From Haemonchus contortus (taxonomy: Eukaryota > Nematoda > Chromadorea > Rhabditida > Trichostrongylidae): a stretch of 64,000 nucleotides of DNA. Location of the stretch: assembly GCA_000469685.2 (NCBI GenBank), contig LS997565.1, positions 15,993,235 to 16,057,234 of the forward strand, given 5' to 3'. Positions within the stretch are counted from its first letter, which is position 1. Each line of letters starts with the position of its first letter. The notes beneath the pieces were generated by a model that saw only the letters and a program-made list of their open reading frames with translations, did no database searches and had not been told where the DNA came from. Both the position numbers and the translations under genes were made by a program. Below, in pieces: positions 1 to 13,562 of the stretch.

Positions 1-300
1 CCATTCCCTGGAGGACGAGTAGGATATTTGTTTGGAGGACCTGAAGGATTTCCTCATGTTGGATCTGGAGGACCTCCTTTTGCAGGGCCTGGTGGATGGC
101 TCTGATCAGTAAATCTTTGAAGTGATTTGTGCTAGATATTTTGGTATTTGCAATAAAATTGCTCTATACTTGTAGTGGCATTACAAAAGATACATATCAT
201 TGCTACGGTATCATAAAACATACGACTAATTAAAAATCTTAGTCGAGATAAACGATAAGAACATATAGAACAACTTGAGTTCGTACAAAAAACGATCGAA
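1..300 (+). pseudogene. 3' end of a third glycine-rich protein gene copy (partial)
   Basis: Frame 1 encodes 34 residues of Gly/Pro-rich protein from base 1 to a TGA at 103-105, ending FAGPGGWL. The coding end, the AATAAA at 152-157 and the following DNA to about 300 match the 3' end of the two complete genes in the palindrome at 19.7-26.2 kb, with scattered substitutions and a short indel after the poly(A) signal. The 5' part lies off the window, so this may be an intact gene seen only at its end. The match stops at about 300-306, where RTE sequence begins, so a retrotransposon sits in its 3' flank. Confidence 0.8.
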
Positions 301-301
301 A

Positions 302-2345
302 TGACTCTACTTTCGAAATCACCTGTATCACCTGTCGTACCGTTGATCATCGACTTCCTCGAGCGGGCGCCAGTAACGTCTCCATTCGTCCCTGTCACGA
401 GCCAGAGTGGTCCATTGAATCGTCCTCGCTTCAGGGATACGAGCTTCAACATTCCTTTCATTCAGAGCTTTCGTGAAGAAGTCTGACCATCTCGTTGGCA
501 GCCTTTCTTAAGTTCTTTTGATGTCCCGAGGGATCCAGTCAGTAACCGCCCTGGTCCAATGGTCATCACTATATCGCACTACGCGTCCTGCCCTCCTGAT
601 CCTCAGTTTCTTGGCGTAATCAACGGCATCCCTGATCTTCGTCCGTTGACGGAGATCGAAGCTCCGGATTGCCTCCTGCACTTGAGTGTATGTATAGGGG
701 AATTCCGAGCATCTTCCTTCCCAAAGCGCGTTGCGTAACGCTGACAGCATCTCATCCTGCTTTCGTAGAGTTCAAGTCTCCGAGGCGTGCGTCAAAGCAG
801 GAAGAACAGCAGTTTCGAAAGGTAAGCGCGGAGCTGGATGTTCTTTGTCTTCTTCACTACTCCCTCGATATTCTTAAATGCTCCCCACGCTGCGCGTTTC
901 CTTCTGCACAGCTCTGGAGCTAGGTCGTTCATCATGTTGACTTCCCGACCTAGATACACAGAGCTAAATCATCCGGAGATATTCGTTCCGTTTAACGTGA
1001 AAGGAGCATCGGGTACCAGTCCGTTTTTCATGGACATAGTCTTCGTTGAGTTTTAGATTCAAGCCGATCCTCCCACAAACACTATCAAACTTGGCCAGCA
1101 TTTGTTCCGCCCGCTCGATGTTCGGTGTTATAAGCACGATGTCGTCTGCAAAGCGGAGGTATGTAGGAAGTGGCCGTCGACCTTCACTCCCGAGTCTTCC
1201 CATTCCAAATGACGCATGATATTCTCGAGAGCTGCACTGAAAAGTTTAGGCGAGATAGTATCGCCTTGCCGGACACCTCTCTTCACGTTGACAATGACTT
1301 CCTTGTAGAATGGTGAAATCCTGGTCATAAAGTTGTCGTGCTCAGGAAGCATCCTTATGTATCGAAAAGGAACACCCTGGTTGCACAGGGTTCCATTTCC
1401 GCTTCTGCCTCAACGGTGTCAAAGGCTTTCTTCAAATCGATAAACGTAAGACATAACGACATTTTGTACTATCGCGATACGATACTTCAATCAGCCTTGT
1501 TAGGGTGTGGATATGATCAATTGTGCCGAACCCTCTCCGAAACCCTGCTTGTCGCATGGCTGTCCCTCAACTAGTATTCTGCCGATCCTGTTGAGGATGA
1601 CACGCGTGAAAAGCTGGTAGATCACGGACAGCAGGCCGATTGGGCGATAATTGTCAATATCGTCTGGATCTCCCTTTTTATACAGCAGCACAGTCTTGCT
1701 AGTTTCCACGATGTGGGCACCTTGCATTCCGACAGCTACCATGTGAAGAGCCTTGCCAGAGTTCTGATGATAAGTGGTGGGATACTCTTCAGATGTTCTG
1801 GTTTGATAATCTAGGGTGCTGTACAATTCTTCATCGACGTGACGGCATGTCGTATTTCGGAAGGGAGAACCGAAGAAGCGATATATTCGTCTTACTTAAG
1901 ATGGTGGGTAGGCAGGTAGACGTGGCTGTCGAAAAAAATCTGATTAGAAGTCGTAGATGACCTTTCCCGTTGCCCTTCAAGATGCAGTAACGGTTCCGTC
2001 AGGACGACGAAGGGAAGTCATCTTGGTCTTGTAGTTGGCGAAGCTCAGTCGGGCATTGCGAATGCTCCTTCCGGCCTCGGCCGCTTCGTCCATGACTGCT
2101 GCTCTTCTCTCTTTTAGATCTTGCTAAATCGCTTCTCTGCATAGCTTGGCAAGTTTGGACGTTTGCTGGTTATTGCCTGCAGCTCCCACGGTTCCACGCT
2201 GGCGTATCAGCTCGAGAGTCTTCTGACCCATACGGGTCCTTGATGCAGCCCATGCCGTACATTTAATGAGATGTGGAGGATATCAGGAAGCCCTTCTTCT
2301 TTTCGTTGATTAACTGATCAACCGTAATCCAACCTTTTCCACGGC
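302..2345 (-). mobile_element. RTE-clade non-LTR retrotransposon, 5'-truncated and frameshifted
   Basis: Reading the minus strand downward gives reverse transcriptase in several frames: a pre-RT segment (about 2160-1860) with RPDGTVTASRRA, then KKGDPDDIDNYRPIGLL (about 1680-1620), RQGDTISPKLF (about 1280-1240), FADDIVLI with the catalytic FADD at 1152-1141, and a C-terminal part with DYAKKLRIRRAGR (about 620) ending at a TGA at 330-328. At least three frameshifts separate these blocks, so it is dead. No endonuclease domain was found upstream of about 2345, consistent with 5' truncation. The element ends a few bases beyond its stop in the 3' flank of a glycine-rich gene copy. Order of blocks and motifs are those of RTE elements. 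The exact 5' edge is uncertain. Confidence 0.85.
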
Positions 2346-4780
2346 GGCATACATACATGTATCCATTATCCAAACCTTGGCCATTATAGTTTTAGTCCAG
2401 TTATAATGCTTCAAATTCATCGATGCAGGAGCGCAATTATTTTGGTACAGGTTGATATCTCAAGCATTGGTCTCATCAAAGAGAATCTGATGGTCTGAAG
2501 CTCAACTTATCAGCTCCATTATATGACGCCACCGATGTTACCATTTGTGATCGTAATATTCGAATTAGGATAGTAGTTGTTAGTTCTCTCACTTGAATGG
2601 AATTTTGAGATAAAATACGTATTTATCATTGAAGGAAAAGCCCTTCAGTATTTGACTCGGTTTCGCTATACATTTTTAATAGTCGTCCACGAATTGCATA
2701 GGAGTGGTGTGATGCGATTCACGTGTCAATATAATGAGTTCATCGGACGAGACGCGCTGTAACATCATGCCTACTATCGTAATGGAAAAAATAACAACTT
2801 AGAAAACATGAGTAAAGAAAAATGACGAAATATGCACGTTTATGAAGGAGTGAGTTTTCTAGGATTCAAAAACTTGAAGTTATTCTTATTTTGAACATTT
2901 GACAAGTAAATTGTTGGCCTATGAAGTGAATTTCTAACTCAAATAGGCTTCATTGCCACAGTAAAGGAATCTGCTCTAATTCATGGTAGAGCCGTGAACT
3001 ACTGCGAATCTTATTTCGTCCATCACAACTGAAGGGTACTGAAGAGATGCTGCGTGCGCGAAGAACTCAAAATGGTGTCCTGCGTGAATCGCGCGTCCCC
3101 GGCATAGGATAAACTGCTCGATTCCGTTGAACTTGTGCTCTTAGCATGATTACACTATTCTACAAAGAGATTCGAATCTCTCGAAGGAGGACCAAAGATG
3201 TCTTACCTTTAGAGAACAATATTGAGGAACAATTTTACCTGCTTGTTAATATTGATTCCAAGTTTGCAAAAGCTATGAAAGCTGTAGCCATCAATGCCAT
3301 AGCGTTTACAGTTACTTCTAATCTTTGTTCCAGCAGAGGAGTAAAGATGACATTTTAGTACGTATCCTATCTCATCACGAACACTATTGAAGGAAATATT
3401 CAGGTTTAGATTGAGTTCAATACGCTCGCGAAAGGCACACATGAACAAGTGGCGTGAGCAACTGAAAAAGAAACAGACACCAAGCGAGTGGAAAATTGCC
3501 ATTCAACATCCCCTAGATTGAAAGCATAGATAAGAATAGATGTCTACATTTACTGATCACTTTCATAAAATGCTAGGATTCCATCATTCCCAAACGAAAG
3601 AATTGCCCCACGATGTTTAAAATGAGCAAGTGATAGAGTAGTTGCGTTCTTATCTATCAATTTTGTTACCCTAATTTGACGAGATTGCGGTTGGATAGAC
3701 ATCACTTACAGACCAACCTGGTTTTTATGGATCCATTCCCATCCTGCAAGGAATGAAGTGCTTTCCTATATACATAAAAATGTTATGTGACCTTGGCGCC
3801 AATTCCTTAATACTACTCCTGAAGTCACTGCGGCAAACCTATAGCTAACGGGATCTCTAGGGCAATTTCGGAGTAGTATCAGTTTTAGGAACCTACGCCC
3901 CTAGAACTATGTACATTCAGCTCATTACAGATGCAGAAAAGTTTGGAGTTTCCATATCAATATTTTTGATGTTGTAGTGCATGAGTCTAGGAGATTACTT
4001 GTGTTTCTTCGGGCTTATGTATTATAAATCACATCATTGGACTAGCAGAGAAGTAATACGACAAAAAATCCGAAGCTGGGCACGATCTCAAGGGCGATGG
4101 AATCCTAGGCATCTGACGTGAGTTACGAGGGCACGCTGAGCTTTCGCAACTTCATCATCAATGATTGAACAACACCAGATCAGTACCTCCATCCTCTTCT
4201 AGGTACGTCAGAGGAAAAACGTGGATGTAACGACTGAAATTACCAGCAGCTTGTTCGGGGAAAGCACTGTTCATCGATGAACGTTTAACAGTGGGTTGTA
4301 TCGCTTCACTGCAGGACATACCAGCCCTCGAAGTAACGCAAGTATCATTTCACAGTTTTGTAGGGCTCAAAGGAACCTGTCCAGTACGAGTTGGTAAAGC
4401 CGACAGAATAACCACGACTGTCGCTTACCCCTACGAAGGCCAGTGTTTGGCGAACGCGGTCAAAGAAAGACGTCTAAATTTTAACTCGGGTACCTACGGA
4501 ACGACAACGCACGTTCAAACTTTGATTTAGGACCCCGTCAATAGTTAACCCACCTCGCTCCTGGTTGTTAGTCACGCGGACTCCCGGAACGTTGCCCATT
4601 CTGATGACCATGTGCTTCGACTTTTCGAGCTTCACTTTGCTGAAAACACTTCGTGACTGGATATGGTGATCTGAAACCGACAGTCGATGATTTCCTTGAG
4701 TTGCAGCTTCCTGACTGAAAGGCATCAGTGATTTGCTCAAGGGATAAGAGTAAGCTATTAATTTCTCTGGGGAATATATT
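2346..4780. other. Intergenic, no recognised gene
   Basis: Only short ORFs in unrelated frames. None shows a recognisable domain, signal peptide or splice pattern. A minus-strand ORF at 4740-4474 has a vaguely retroelement-like look but no motif that would identify it. Confidence 0.5.
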
Positions 4781-5049
4781 CCTGGGCAAGTGGCACACTA
4801 TCTCACACGCACGGTCAAAGGTTCGAATCCCGGCTCGATATCCGCCTAGGCTAACAAAGTCTACATCTCTCCAGGGTTTGCTAATTGGTCCCGGACTCGT
4901 ATAGGAGGATAAAAACACTTGGCTTGTACATATATCGGCTGGCCACCGCAAGTCAATTTATAGGCCACATACACAGACACTACGATTCTGAATGGAAGTT
5001 GAGTGCGGGGGCGGATCCCTTAGACGGGACTCAATAGCGCCAAGATTTT
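4781..5049 (+). repeat. tRNA-derived SINE, family 1, copy 1
   Basis: Starts with an internal-promoter-like region (GGGCAAGTGGCACACTATC as box A zone; GGTTCGAATCCCGG as box B) followed by a body shared with other copies in this window: the stretch around GGAGGATAAAAACACT, the stretch around TATAGGCCACATACAC and a tail near GAGTGCGGGGGCGG. It is not a functional tRNA because the acceptor stem and 3' half are absent. Other copies lie at 11.2, 39.7, 45.4, 46.9, 48.0 and 60.35 kb. Confidence 0.85.
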
Positions 5050-6088
5050 TATCCTTTATATGATTAAATTTGAAGAATTGTAAAAATGAACTGAAAATAA
5101 ATTCCTTTCTGTCATAGAACTTCTCTGCTGAGATAATATATATACAAGACTGATTCTATCTTTGAGATTACCCCTGACACCTATAAAATTAGCTGCGCCT
5201 CAAAACTGTGCCGCTAATGGCTATAAGAAAAGCATCGCAGGCTTTCAAGCTGTGTCAGTTAAGAAGGTATGGGCTCGAAGATGTTCCTTTTCTTACGTCT
5301 TGCGTCACTGGCGTTGTGACTAACGCTAATTCAGACAAGACCGTAAATTTTTTTGAATATTTTAGGTCCTCCGCCTGGTAACAGAGCTATTTGCAAGTAC
5401 ATAAGCTCTCCTAAAGAAGACGCATAAAATATTATTGTTACAGTAGGTCGCAGATGTGTTCATTTGGGTATATGAAAGAGACCGAGCTAGAGTTCGATGG
5501 TCAAAGGAATCTTCGAAGTACCAACCCCACTCGCAGTCGAGGCACTTTCGTATTTTGCCACAAAGGCTGCGGGTGCTTGCTGCTTGCTCGCAGGAAGCAC
5601 TGGGTTTGGTGAAAATGTTCAGTAACCGATGTAACTGTGTTGGCACTACACTTGAATCTCAAATAGCAAATGCAAGCAGCTTTCACGACCTGTAGAGAAC
5701 GTTTTCTAGCAATGAAAGTGAAGAGAGTGATGAAATACGAAACCCGTAACCGCATTGTTGAATTAGTCAATTTGAAAACAGAAATTCCAAGGATTTACCA
5801 CACACTGCGACTTCCTTAAGAACATAGGAAGAACACCGCGGTAGTCGGGCGATCGGAATGATGCGTGAACGACTAATCTTAGATGTTTCGCTTCAGCAGA
5901 TGGCCGCCCACAACCAAAAAACAACTAACTGATTTTTTTGAGACAAAGCTCGGTTTCCGAAGGAGAGCGCCTGTCTCACACAAATCTGTCACATTTCTGC
6001 TTGACAGGTATGAGTGGGAATATGAAACTTAACACTTTCTTCTGCCTCCTGCTGACAGGCTCATCATGACTGCGAAGACGGGGAACTA
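5050..6088. other. Intergenic, no recognised gene
   Basis: Overlapping ORFs of 79-94 codons on both strands at 5362-5770 contain several cysteines but match no family I know and have no clear exon boundaries. Confidence 0.45.
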
Positions 6089-8219
6089 CAATACCCACCC
6101 TAGGTGTTCAAAAAAACACGGAAAAACGCGTTTTCGCGTTTTTTCGTTTTTTTCTCTGTAACTAGGTTAGTTTAGAATTTATTAATATAGTGTACTATAT
6201 GGTTGAACTCAACTCCTCGAGCTCTATAACATGGTTCATCTGAAATTTCGAGGAGTTTAATTTTGAGGTCCCCCATCCATCAAAGTTCCTAAGGGTACGT
6301 CATTAGCAGCGACGCCTTCCAAGTTATAACCACAGGGCATTCTCTTCCGTTAAAAGTAGTCTGTGAAGCGTGGAGTAGCTAATATTCTCCGGTATCAGGT
6401 GGAAATAAGATCATGGCATTTTTCATATCGTCCTGATCACTTCGATACCAGTTTTCTTCAAAATGGATGAATTTGGCCATGGGCCAAATTCAAATGACAG
6501 AGGCTTTTCAAAATGAAGAATATCCAAAATGAGATGATTTCTATCCTCAGAAATTGGTGTGCCTAGTCTCCACAAAAATGGCTCCTCCACAACTCAGAAA
6601 TTAGTGCTTTAAGTTACAAAGAAAAGGTTGTATAATCGTATAAAATCCGGTACGCGCCGTGTTTTTACAAAGAACATACGTTCCTTTGCTTTTTCAAGTA
6701 AGATTTCCGATGTTCAGGAAGAAGTTGTGATTATCGTAGCGAGTACTCATACTGGTCTCTTCGTGAAAGAAGACTCACTGTAAAAAATTGTAACTTATCT
6801 GGACCCTCGGACCATTTATAAGCTCCAGATATAGCCCCAAAGCGCAGTAGACAAAAATTTGATTTTTGCGTTCAAAGTAAACATCCGAAAACCTGAAAAA
6901 GAAAAAAGCTACACAGTCGTATGAAAATCGATCCACAAATTTCACTTCGAGTATGCACCTTTAGCACCGCTTTTCTACTCTTCCCATTCTCTCGGCCACC
7001 CTATTGGCTCTCCAGCTCAGCTAGCCAGGATAGGGTATTGTCCCGCGACCTTTGCGGCTCTTGCAGTAATTACCTAAGGAGTTTCTTCGCACCTAGACGA
7101 TAGCCTACCTATTAATGGTGCCGCAGTCGTGAACAGTTTTACAATCCACACATTCAAATGTAGCCGCTACTTTAACTTACTGATGGACCTGAAAATGGTG
7201 CAAATATTCAAAATTACACGGATTACACACAAAAAAATCCAAGGTATGACTAATATCGGTAGAAACGGAACATCTGAGCTGGAGACCCAATAGGGTGGCC
7301 TGGAGAATGGGAAGGATAGAAAAGCGGTGCTTAAGGTGCAAACTCTAAGTGAACTTTGTGGATCGATTTTCGTATGATTTAGTAGCTTTTTGAAAATGGA
7401 TTCGAACTATGTAGGTTTTCGGATGTTTACTTTGAATGCAAAAATCAAGATTTTGTTTCCTGTGCTTTGAGGCGATATTGGGAGCCTATATATAGTGCGA
7501 ATGTCTAGGTAGGTTACGAATTTTTACAGTCAGTGATTGTTCACAAGGAGTTCAGTATGAATACTTTCTACGATAGGCATATTCCTCCTGAACATCGGAA
7601 TTCTTACTTGAAAAAGCAAAAGAACGTATGTTCTTTGTGAAAATATGGTGCAAACAGGATTTTAAACAATTATACAACCGTTTCTTTGTAACTCAAAGCA
7701 CTAATTTTCAAGTTATGGGGAAGTTATATTTCTGGAGAATAGGCACACCTATTTCTGAGAATAGAAATCACCTCAATTTGGATATTCTTCATTTTGAAAA
7801 GCCTCTGTCATTTGAATTTGGCCCATGGCCAAATTCATCCATTTTGAAGAAAACTGGTATCGAAGTGATCAGGACGATCTGAAAAATGCCATAGTCTCAT
7901 TTTCACCTTATACCGGAAAATATTAGCTACTCCACGTTTCACAGACTACTTTTAATGGAAGAGAATGTCCTGTGGTTATAATTATAGCAGGCGTCGCTGC
8001 TAATGACGTACCCTCAGGAACTTTGATGGATTGGGGACTTCAAAATTAAACCTATCAAAATTTTAGATTAACCATGTTATAGAGCTCGAGGAGTTGAGTT
8101 CAACCATATAGCACACTATATTAAGAAATTTTAAACTAACCTAGTTACAGAGCAAAAACGAAAAAAAACGCGAAAACGCGTTTTCTTCGTGTTTTTTTGA
8201 ACATTTAAGGTGGGTATTG
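6089..8219. mobile_element. 2.1 kb foldback (long inverted repeat) transposon
   Basis: Two arms of about 0.93-0.95 kb (6089-7020 and 7274-8219) are inverted copies with scattered differences, separated by a 253 bp unique middle. Termini read CAATACCCACC and its complement and are flanked by TA on both sides (6087-6088 and 8220-8221), suggesting insertion by a Tc1/mariner-type transposase. Recognisable paired blocks include CTCGAGCTCTATAACATGGTT on the left and its complement on the right, and AACGCGTTTTCGCG near both ends. No transposase is encoded, and the short ORFs inside are arm sequence. Confidence 0.88.
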
Positions 8220-8221
8220 TA

Positions 8222-11172
8222 ATAAATAGAAATCTGTTGATGTGGTAACACCAACGAACGCATTCTCCCCAGGAAATACATGCACTCACCTTACACTATG
8301 CCATTAGGATCGAATCAGAGGATAACGAAAACCGTAGGAACATTTGGGAGAAAAACTTAGGAAAAATTTAAATAAAGAGGTATTAGGCGCCCTTTTGAAA
8401 CCAACAACTCCGAGCCTGAGCAGTATGCATTGAACCTGAATCCTACAATTCCTTCCTCAATCCTTACCCTGTTTTTAGCCGGTGAAACTATCCAATTCCT
8501 GTCAGGAACTTATGATTATCTCACTTCCGAATAATTCTTTTCACAATAATTTGCTCTCCAATAGTCGATTAGATTTCCTCATTTCTGAAGTTTCTGATTT
8601 TACTTTACTCGTTCTCTTTGCCATGCATCCTAGCTTTATTAATAGTAGGGCCTTTCTCCTCTTCCCACCCTTCAAAACTAAAGGTAGCGGTGACATGCAA
8701 CCCACACGTACAGCTGACTATGTCAGAGAAAGCCCAGACTCCCTATTAGGAGTCATTTTTTCAGGGATTTTAGAGGATTTTTGAAGATGTTAGTTAGAAA
8801 TTCTCAGGAATTCAACATGCATTACCTGTTAACTTAAACTTCCCTTTCTACTTCCTTCAAAGCCCTCCTTACAGACTAGCAGCGCCCTTTGAGGATGAAC
8901 TGCAGAGCCATCGAGCAAAGCCTTATACTGAAAGCATGCTACTGATACGTTTTTCTGAGGGTTTTATTTGTAGCTTTCGACCTGCTAAAACCACAAAAAC
9001 AAATAAAACGAAGAATTTCATGTGATTATTCACTCCTCATACCCGATATCCGAACAAGATCCGTGGGAAATTAAGCTGCCAATCCGAAATCACCGTTCGC
9101 TGTGTTCTACCGGGTCCCAAATTGACATGCCAATTTTCCAACCAAACCTTTAAAAACTCGAATTGAATTTCGAAAAAGCGATCGAGAAAAGCGACGTTTC
9201 GCCAATCAGAGTATCGGGAAAACCCAAATAGACACACAGGAATAATGGTACTCTCCAGGGGGTTGATAACATTGTTCAGCTGAAAACTAATTAACTGGTG
9301 CAAAACAACCCGATTCTCCCAAGAGAGTGTAGGAGTTACGCCATTGCAAATCGCAAAAAGCAAGGTTTCTCGGGCCTAACTTTTGCATTTTGTGTTTGGT
9401 TAGTAATGGCATATCATTTGGGCCCAATAATGCTTGTTTATCGGACATCTGAGTCGTAGGCAAACTGCTTGTATTGTGGGTTTCGGAAAGTCTTTGCCAA
9501 AAATTTCGCGTTAGTATAGATTTTTTTAAAATATTCCCAAAATTCTTACGAAATCGCCACATGGGGATGACACCCAGCTAAATGACATATTTGGCCCACT
9601 ATTCCTTGCCTTTTTGGTCCTATAAGGGCTAATATGCCTTTCATATTCGACACTCATTCTCGGAGTTGCTTATGACTGGTTGCATATTGTATCATTCCCA
9701 TATCGTATTTCTCCCTGATAGCAAAAACTCAGGTAAAGAGGTGCCGCAATAACTTCGGACAGTCGCCGCGACTCGCTCACTAGCTGTTCTCATGATTTAC
9801 TTGAGTCATATGTGCATCGGATTGCCTTTGAGCTTTCTAGCGGATTTTCTTGCTTTCAAAGAAAAAGGAGCTTTGGTTCAGGGGATCCACTTGACTCTCT
9901 GTCCTTGACAGAAAGAAACAGCTGTTCATCCATGCTCATAACTTTGAAGCTCTAGAAAAAGCCGAAAGCTGACTCTAGTTCCAGTGGTTTATTTTGATTT
10001 ACAACCGTTCATTCCACGAACCAGTTACGATGGGAGAAACTGTCCCTGGGCCTATTGAAACTCTACAATTAATTCTCGGTATTTGTAAGCTACAAGAATA
10101 ACTGAAGGCTGCACGGGAAACGAATCTTCGATGTTGAAGCTTAGTCTCGATGTTTCTAACTTGGCTAAAACAAAAGGAATAGGGAACAGGGTTGAGCATA
10201 GACAAGGAATTTGGCATGAAGAGCTCGAGGCTAGAAAAATTCTGGTCAACATACAACAGAAAAGCGACTTTTTTTGCGGACAACGTTGACGCTTATTGGA
10301 CAGGAGGAGTCGAGAAATTGGACAGTTATGTAGTTGCCTTCTCATGCTAAATGTCTCCCCAGGCAGCCATTTCCAGCTAAATCGAAGCGCTATATTTAAG
10401 GAAAGCATATAGCGACAAGAGCTGTATAAGCTGTATATAAAATTGACTAATTTTAGAGATTTTTTTTTGCAATTGTGCTTCGAATTTGCTGAACAATTCT
10501 ATGCGCAATTTTATAAGGGTTTTCTTTGCTCCATCCAACCAGTTAACGATTTCCCTACTGCTTAATAAAACCCGCAGACCTTACATGCTTTTGGAGAGGC
10601 GGGGCATTGGATCGTTCGTTTCCTTGCTTTTTTACAAGCATACAGGAAGGATGGTGGCGTTGTTTCAACAAAGCCTCGTTCAATTACTCTATATGGAGCC
10701 TCTGTGATCGCAGTTACTAGCGGGCGCAATGAATTTTCCCTTGGAAGGGAACTTCGTAACTAAGCCCATGCAGTGTCGACTCTACTGTCTTGAAAGATAC
10801 CCAATGAGAGAGTTTTGAAGTGTTTTACTTAGGCGAAAGAAACAAAAGCACAGAGAAGGGGCATGGGACCATTGGTGCACAGGAACACATTGCAAAACAG
10901 GCAGCTACTGGTAAATTAGTTGCAACCGTAAATCTTGGAGAAAATTTAATTCAATGTAATTAGATTGATCACAGAAAAATGTTGCTTTAAGGGTGACTTT
11001 AATTGAACTCGCTTATCTCCCAGTTGCGATCGTGCAGGACGCTAATAGACGAACGTGTCATGCAAAATTTGCAGTACGCGCACAAACTGTTCCGAAGGGA
11101 AATTTAGGCAGACGTTTAACGGCTATAGAGCATTTCATATGATTTTTTGTTAAATCCGATGTAGCTGATAGA
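8222..11172. other. Intergenic, no recognised gene
   Basis: Minus-strand ORFs at 9363-9037, 9562-9287 and 10408-10052 (91-118 codons) overlap each other in different frames and show no domain. No splice-supported exon chain was found. Confidence 0.45.
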
Positions 11173-11350
11173 AGGGCGAAGGTGATGTAGTGGCAAGTGG
11201 CTCACTATCATACACACGTGGTTTGGGGATCGAGCCCCACATCGACACCGGCCTAAGCCAACCGAGCCTTCCATCTTTTCAGCGTCGAGTTGCTGAAAGC
11301 AGATCCGTTTGGAGGTATAAAAACATCAATTCGCAAGTCAACTGGTCACT
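11173..11350 (+). repeat. tRNA-derived SINE, family 1, copy 2 (3'-truncated)
   Basis: GGTGATGTAGTGGCAAGTGG followed by GGATCGAGCCCCACATCGACACC and the AAGCCAACCGAGCCTTCC block define the SINE. Similarity fades after CAAGTCAACTGGTCACTGC, so the tail is missing. Confidence 0.75.
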
Positions 11351-11912
11351 GCACTGCCGCGTCTTTCGTTTTTCATCACTCGACATCTTCCTACCTATAT
11401 TCGTATACTATTCCCTTTGGTACAATGTCTATTTACTATTACTATAATAAGATGACCTAAGTCAAACTCGATCGCTTAGCGGAGGAATAAAATAACTTGA
11501 CAATGGCCAACGTTCTTTAGGCGAAAAACTCTCAGTACTGCTCTTACAGCTTGAAAATATTATTTAATTGACATCCATACCTTTAACTTGCTTGTCATTG
11601 TCTTTTATGCTCCATTGACTTAAATTTGTTGCACTTTACTTATTCGATTGATATCATCAGGAGGAATGCTAAATTCGAAAGTCCTCGAAAAAAAATCTAA
11701 GTCTTCTTTTTATGAACGACCACGACTTGAAGGATATTGAGCATCGACATCAACTCTACGGCAGTCGAACCCACTTCTTGACACCCCCGCAGCATTTCTT
11801 GTTGCCTTATTGTCTAGAGCAACCGTCAATGTCTACCCGTTTCCTATAAAGTTCCAGCGAGTCATGAGTTATTTTCTATGAAGGTCATTGAGCATTGGCA
11901 TCGGCATTTATA
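11351..11912. other. Intergenic, no recognised gene
   Basis: AT-rich DNA between a SINE and a mariner element. Nothing recognisable was found. Confidence 0.5.
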
Positions 11913-13168
11913 CGAGGGTTGCCTTTTATATTTTGAGATTTGGCAACACTAGTGTAGCAATCTAGCAACTGACATCACTATCGTGAAGTTTGACTATTTT
12001 GAGGTTGGGCTGCGAAATTTGAGCGCGATTTGTGTTGTTTACACTAAGTTATAAGATTTTGTTTAGGCCAATTTATGAGGTTGGATCGTGCGCATTTTCG
12101 CGCGATTATTTTCTACAACATTCGACGTGGACTAACTCAACTGCAATGCATGGATGAACTTTGTTCAATTTTTGGTGATGAAGCTCTATCCAGGGCCAGT
12201 GTTTATCGATGGTACAGTGAGTTCACCCGATGTCGTAGTTCACTCGAAGACGAATTTCGTGGAGGTCGTCCAAAATCAGTAGTTGCTCCGGAAACCGTTG
12301 ATACTGTGCACAAACTAATACTGCAAGACCGTCATGTGACCTATCGTGAGATTGGGACAACCTTAGGCATTAGTGGGACCAGCATACATTCAATATTGCA
12401 TGAACATTTGACTTTAAAAAAATTTGTTTTTGAAAAATTTGTCATTCCCCCAAAAAAGGACTCTTGTCGATTGGTCGAAGGAAATGTTCAAAAAATACGA
12501 TCGCGGTGCTTCGAAACACGTCTATAGCATCGAAACAGATGATGGATCATGGATTTATGCGTATGAGCTCAGAAGGGAACAGCAGTCGACTGTATAGGTA
12601 TTTCAAGATGAGCCAAATCCATCAAAAGCTGTCCGCGCACCAAGCACTTCCGAGCAATTGATCTCCTGTTTATTTGGAAAAACTGGACATGTCGCAACCG
12701 TACCACTAGAACAAGCAGAACAGTGAATTTGAGTGGTATACCACCATTTGTTTGCCAGTTGATTTCCAAAAAATCAGGAAAACCAACTACTGAAGACGGA
12801 TCACTCTTCACCACTGCAATGTGAGCCCCCACACATCGGCTCAAACAACTGCATGTTTGAGCACCCAAAACAACGATTTGACAGGTCATAAGCCATGTAG
12901 CCCCCGGGTGACTTCTTCTCATCCCGTACGTAAAAAATAAAATGGGAAGTCAACGTTTTTCGACACCTGAAGAAGCCGTTGATGCGTTCAGAATCCATGT
13001 TTTAGAGTTACCTACATCAGAGTGGCAAAAGTGCTTGGAAAATTGGTTCGATCCCATGCAAAAGTGTATAGGTCTTAATGTAGAGGATTTTGAAAGGCAG
13101 TAAAGCGATTTTCAATGAATAGTATTTGTTCCTGTTCTCAAATCTCAAAATATAAAAGGCAACCTACG
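11913..13168 (+). mobile_element. Full-length mariner transposon with decayed transposase
   Basis: Terminal inverted repeats of about 28 bp (5' reads GGTTGCCTTTTATATTTTGA; 3' is its complement) are flanked by TA at 11911-11912 and 13169-13170. The transposase begins at the ATG at 12075 and reads in frame to about 12420. It covers the helix-turn-helix half, including ASVYRWYSEF and TYREIGTTLGISGTSIHSIL. It then shifts frame near an A/T-rich slip site, and later frames show a catalytic-region remnant (WIYAYE, about 12550), the GKTGHVATVPLEQ block (about 12680) and the STPEEAVDAF equivalent near 12970. Several stops and frameshifts make it non-autonomous. Length (1256 bp) is normal for mariner. 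Confidence 0.93.
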
Positions 13169-13562
13169 TACAATGTATGGGATTCTTACAGCTGTCCAAC
13201 TGATGACGAAGACGTTGTGAACTTATGTTCATGAGCTCTACTTCAAATACTCGATCACCATCATAAACAAGTGCGCCCTTATCAACATTCTACAAGGTAA
13301 TATGTAGACCGTAACGATCTCGTATGGTGGGGAATCTAACAAAAACTAACTAACAGCGAGTAAGTAAGCATTCATTATACGCCTTCCGCCTATCGACGCA
13401 ACAACTGATATACTCGAGAAATGAAAGGAATCGAGACTTCGTGGATGTAGAAAAATGATATTGAAAATAAGGAGAAAAGTCGGGGTGGATTTATTCAATT
13501 ATACTTTTTTCTAGATTTAACAGATTCCGAGTTGTTTAAGTTAGAGGTGAATACTATATGGA

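Noticed and set aside
7628..7882. 84-codon ORF
   Set aside because: It lies in the right arm of the foldback element and has no domain.
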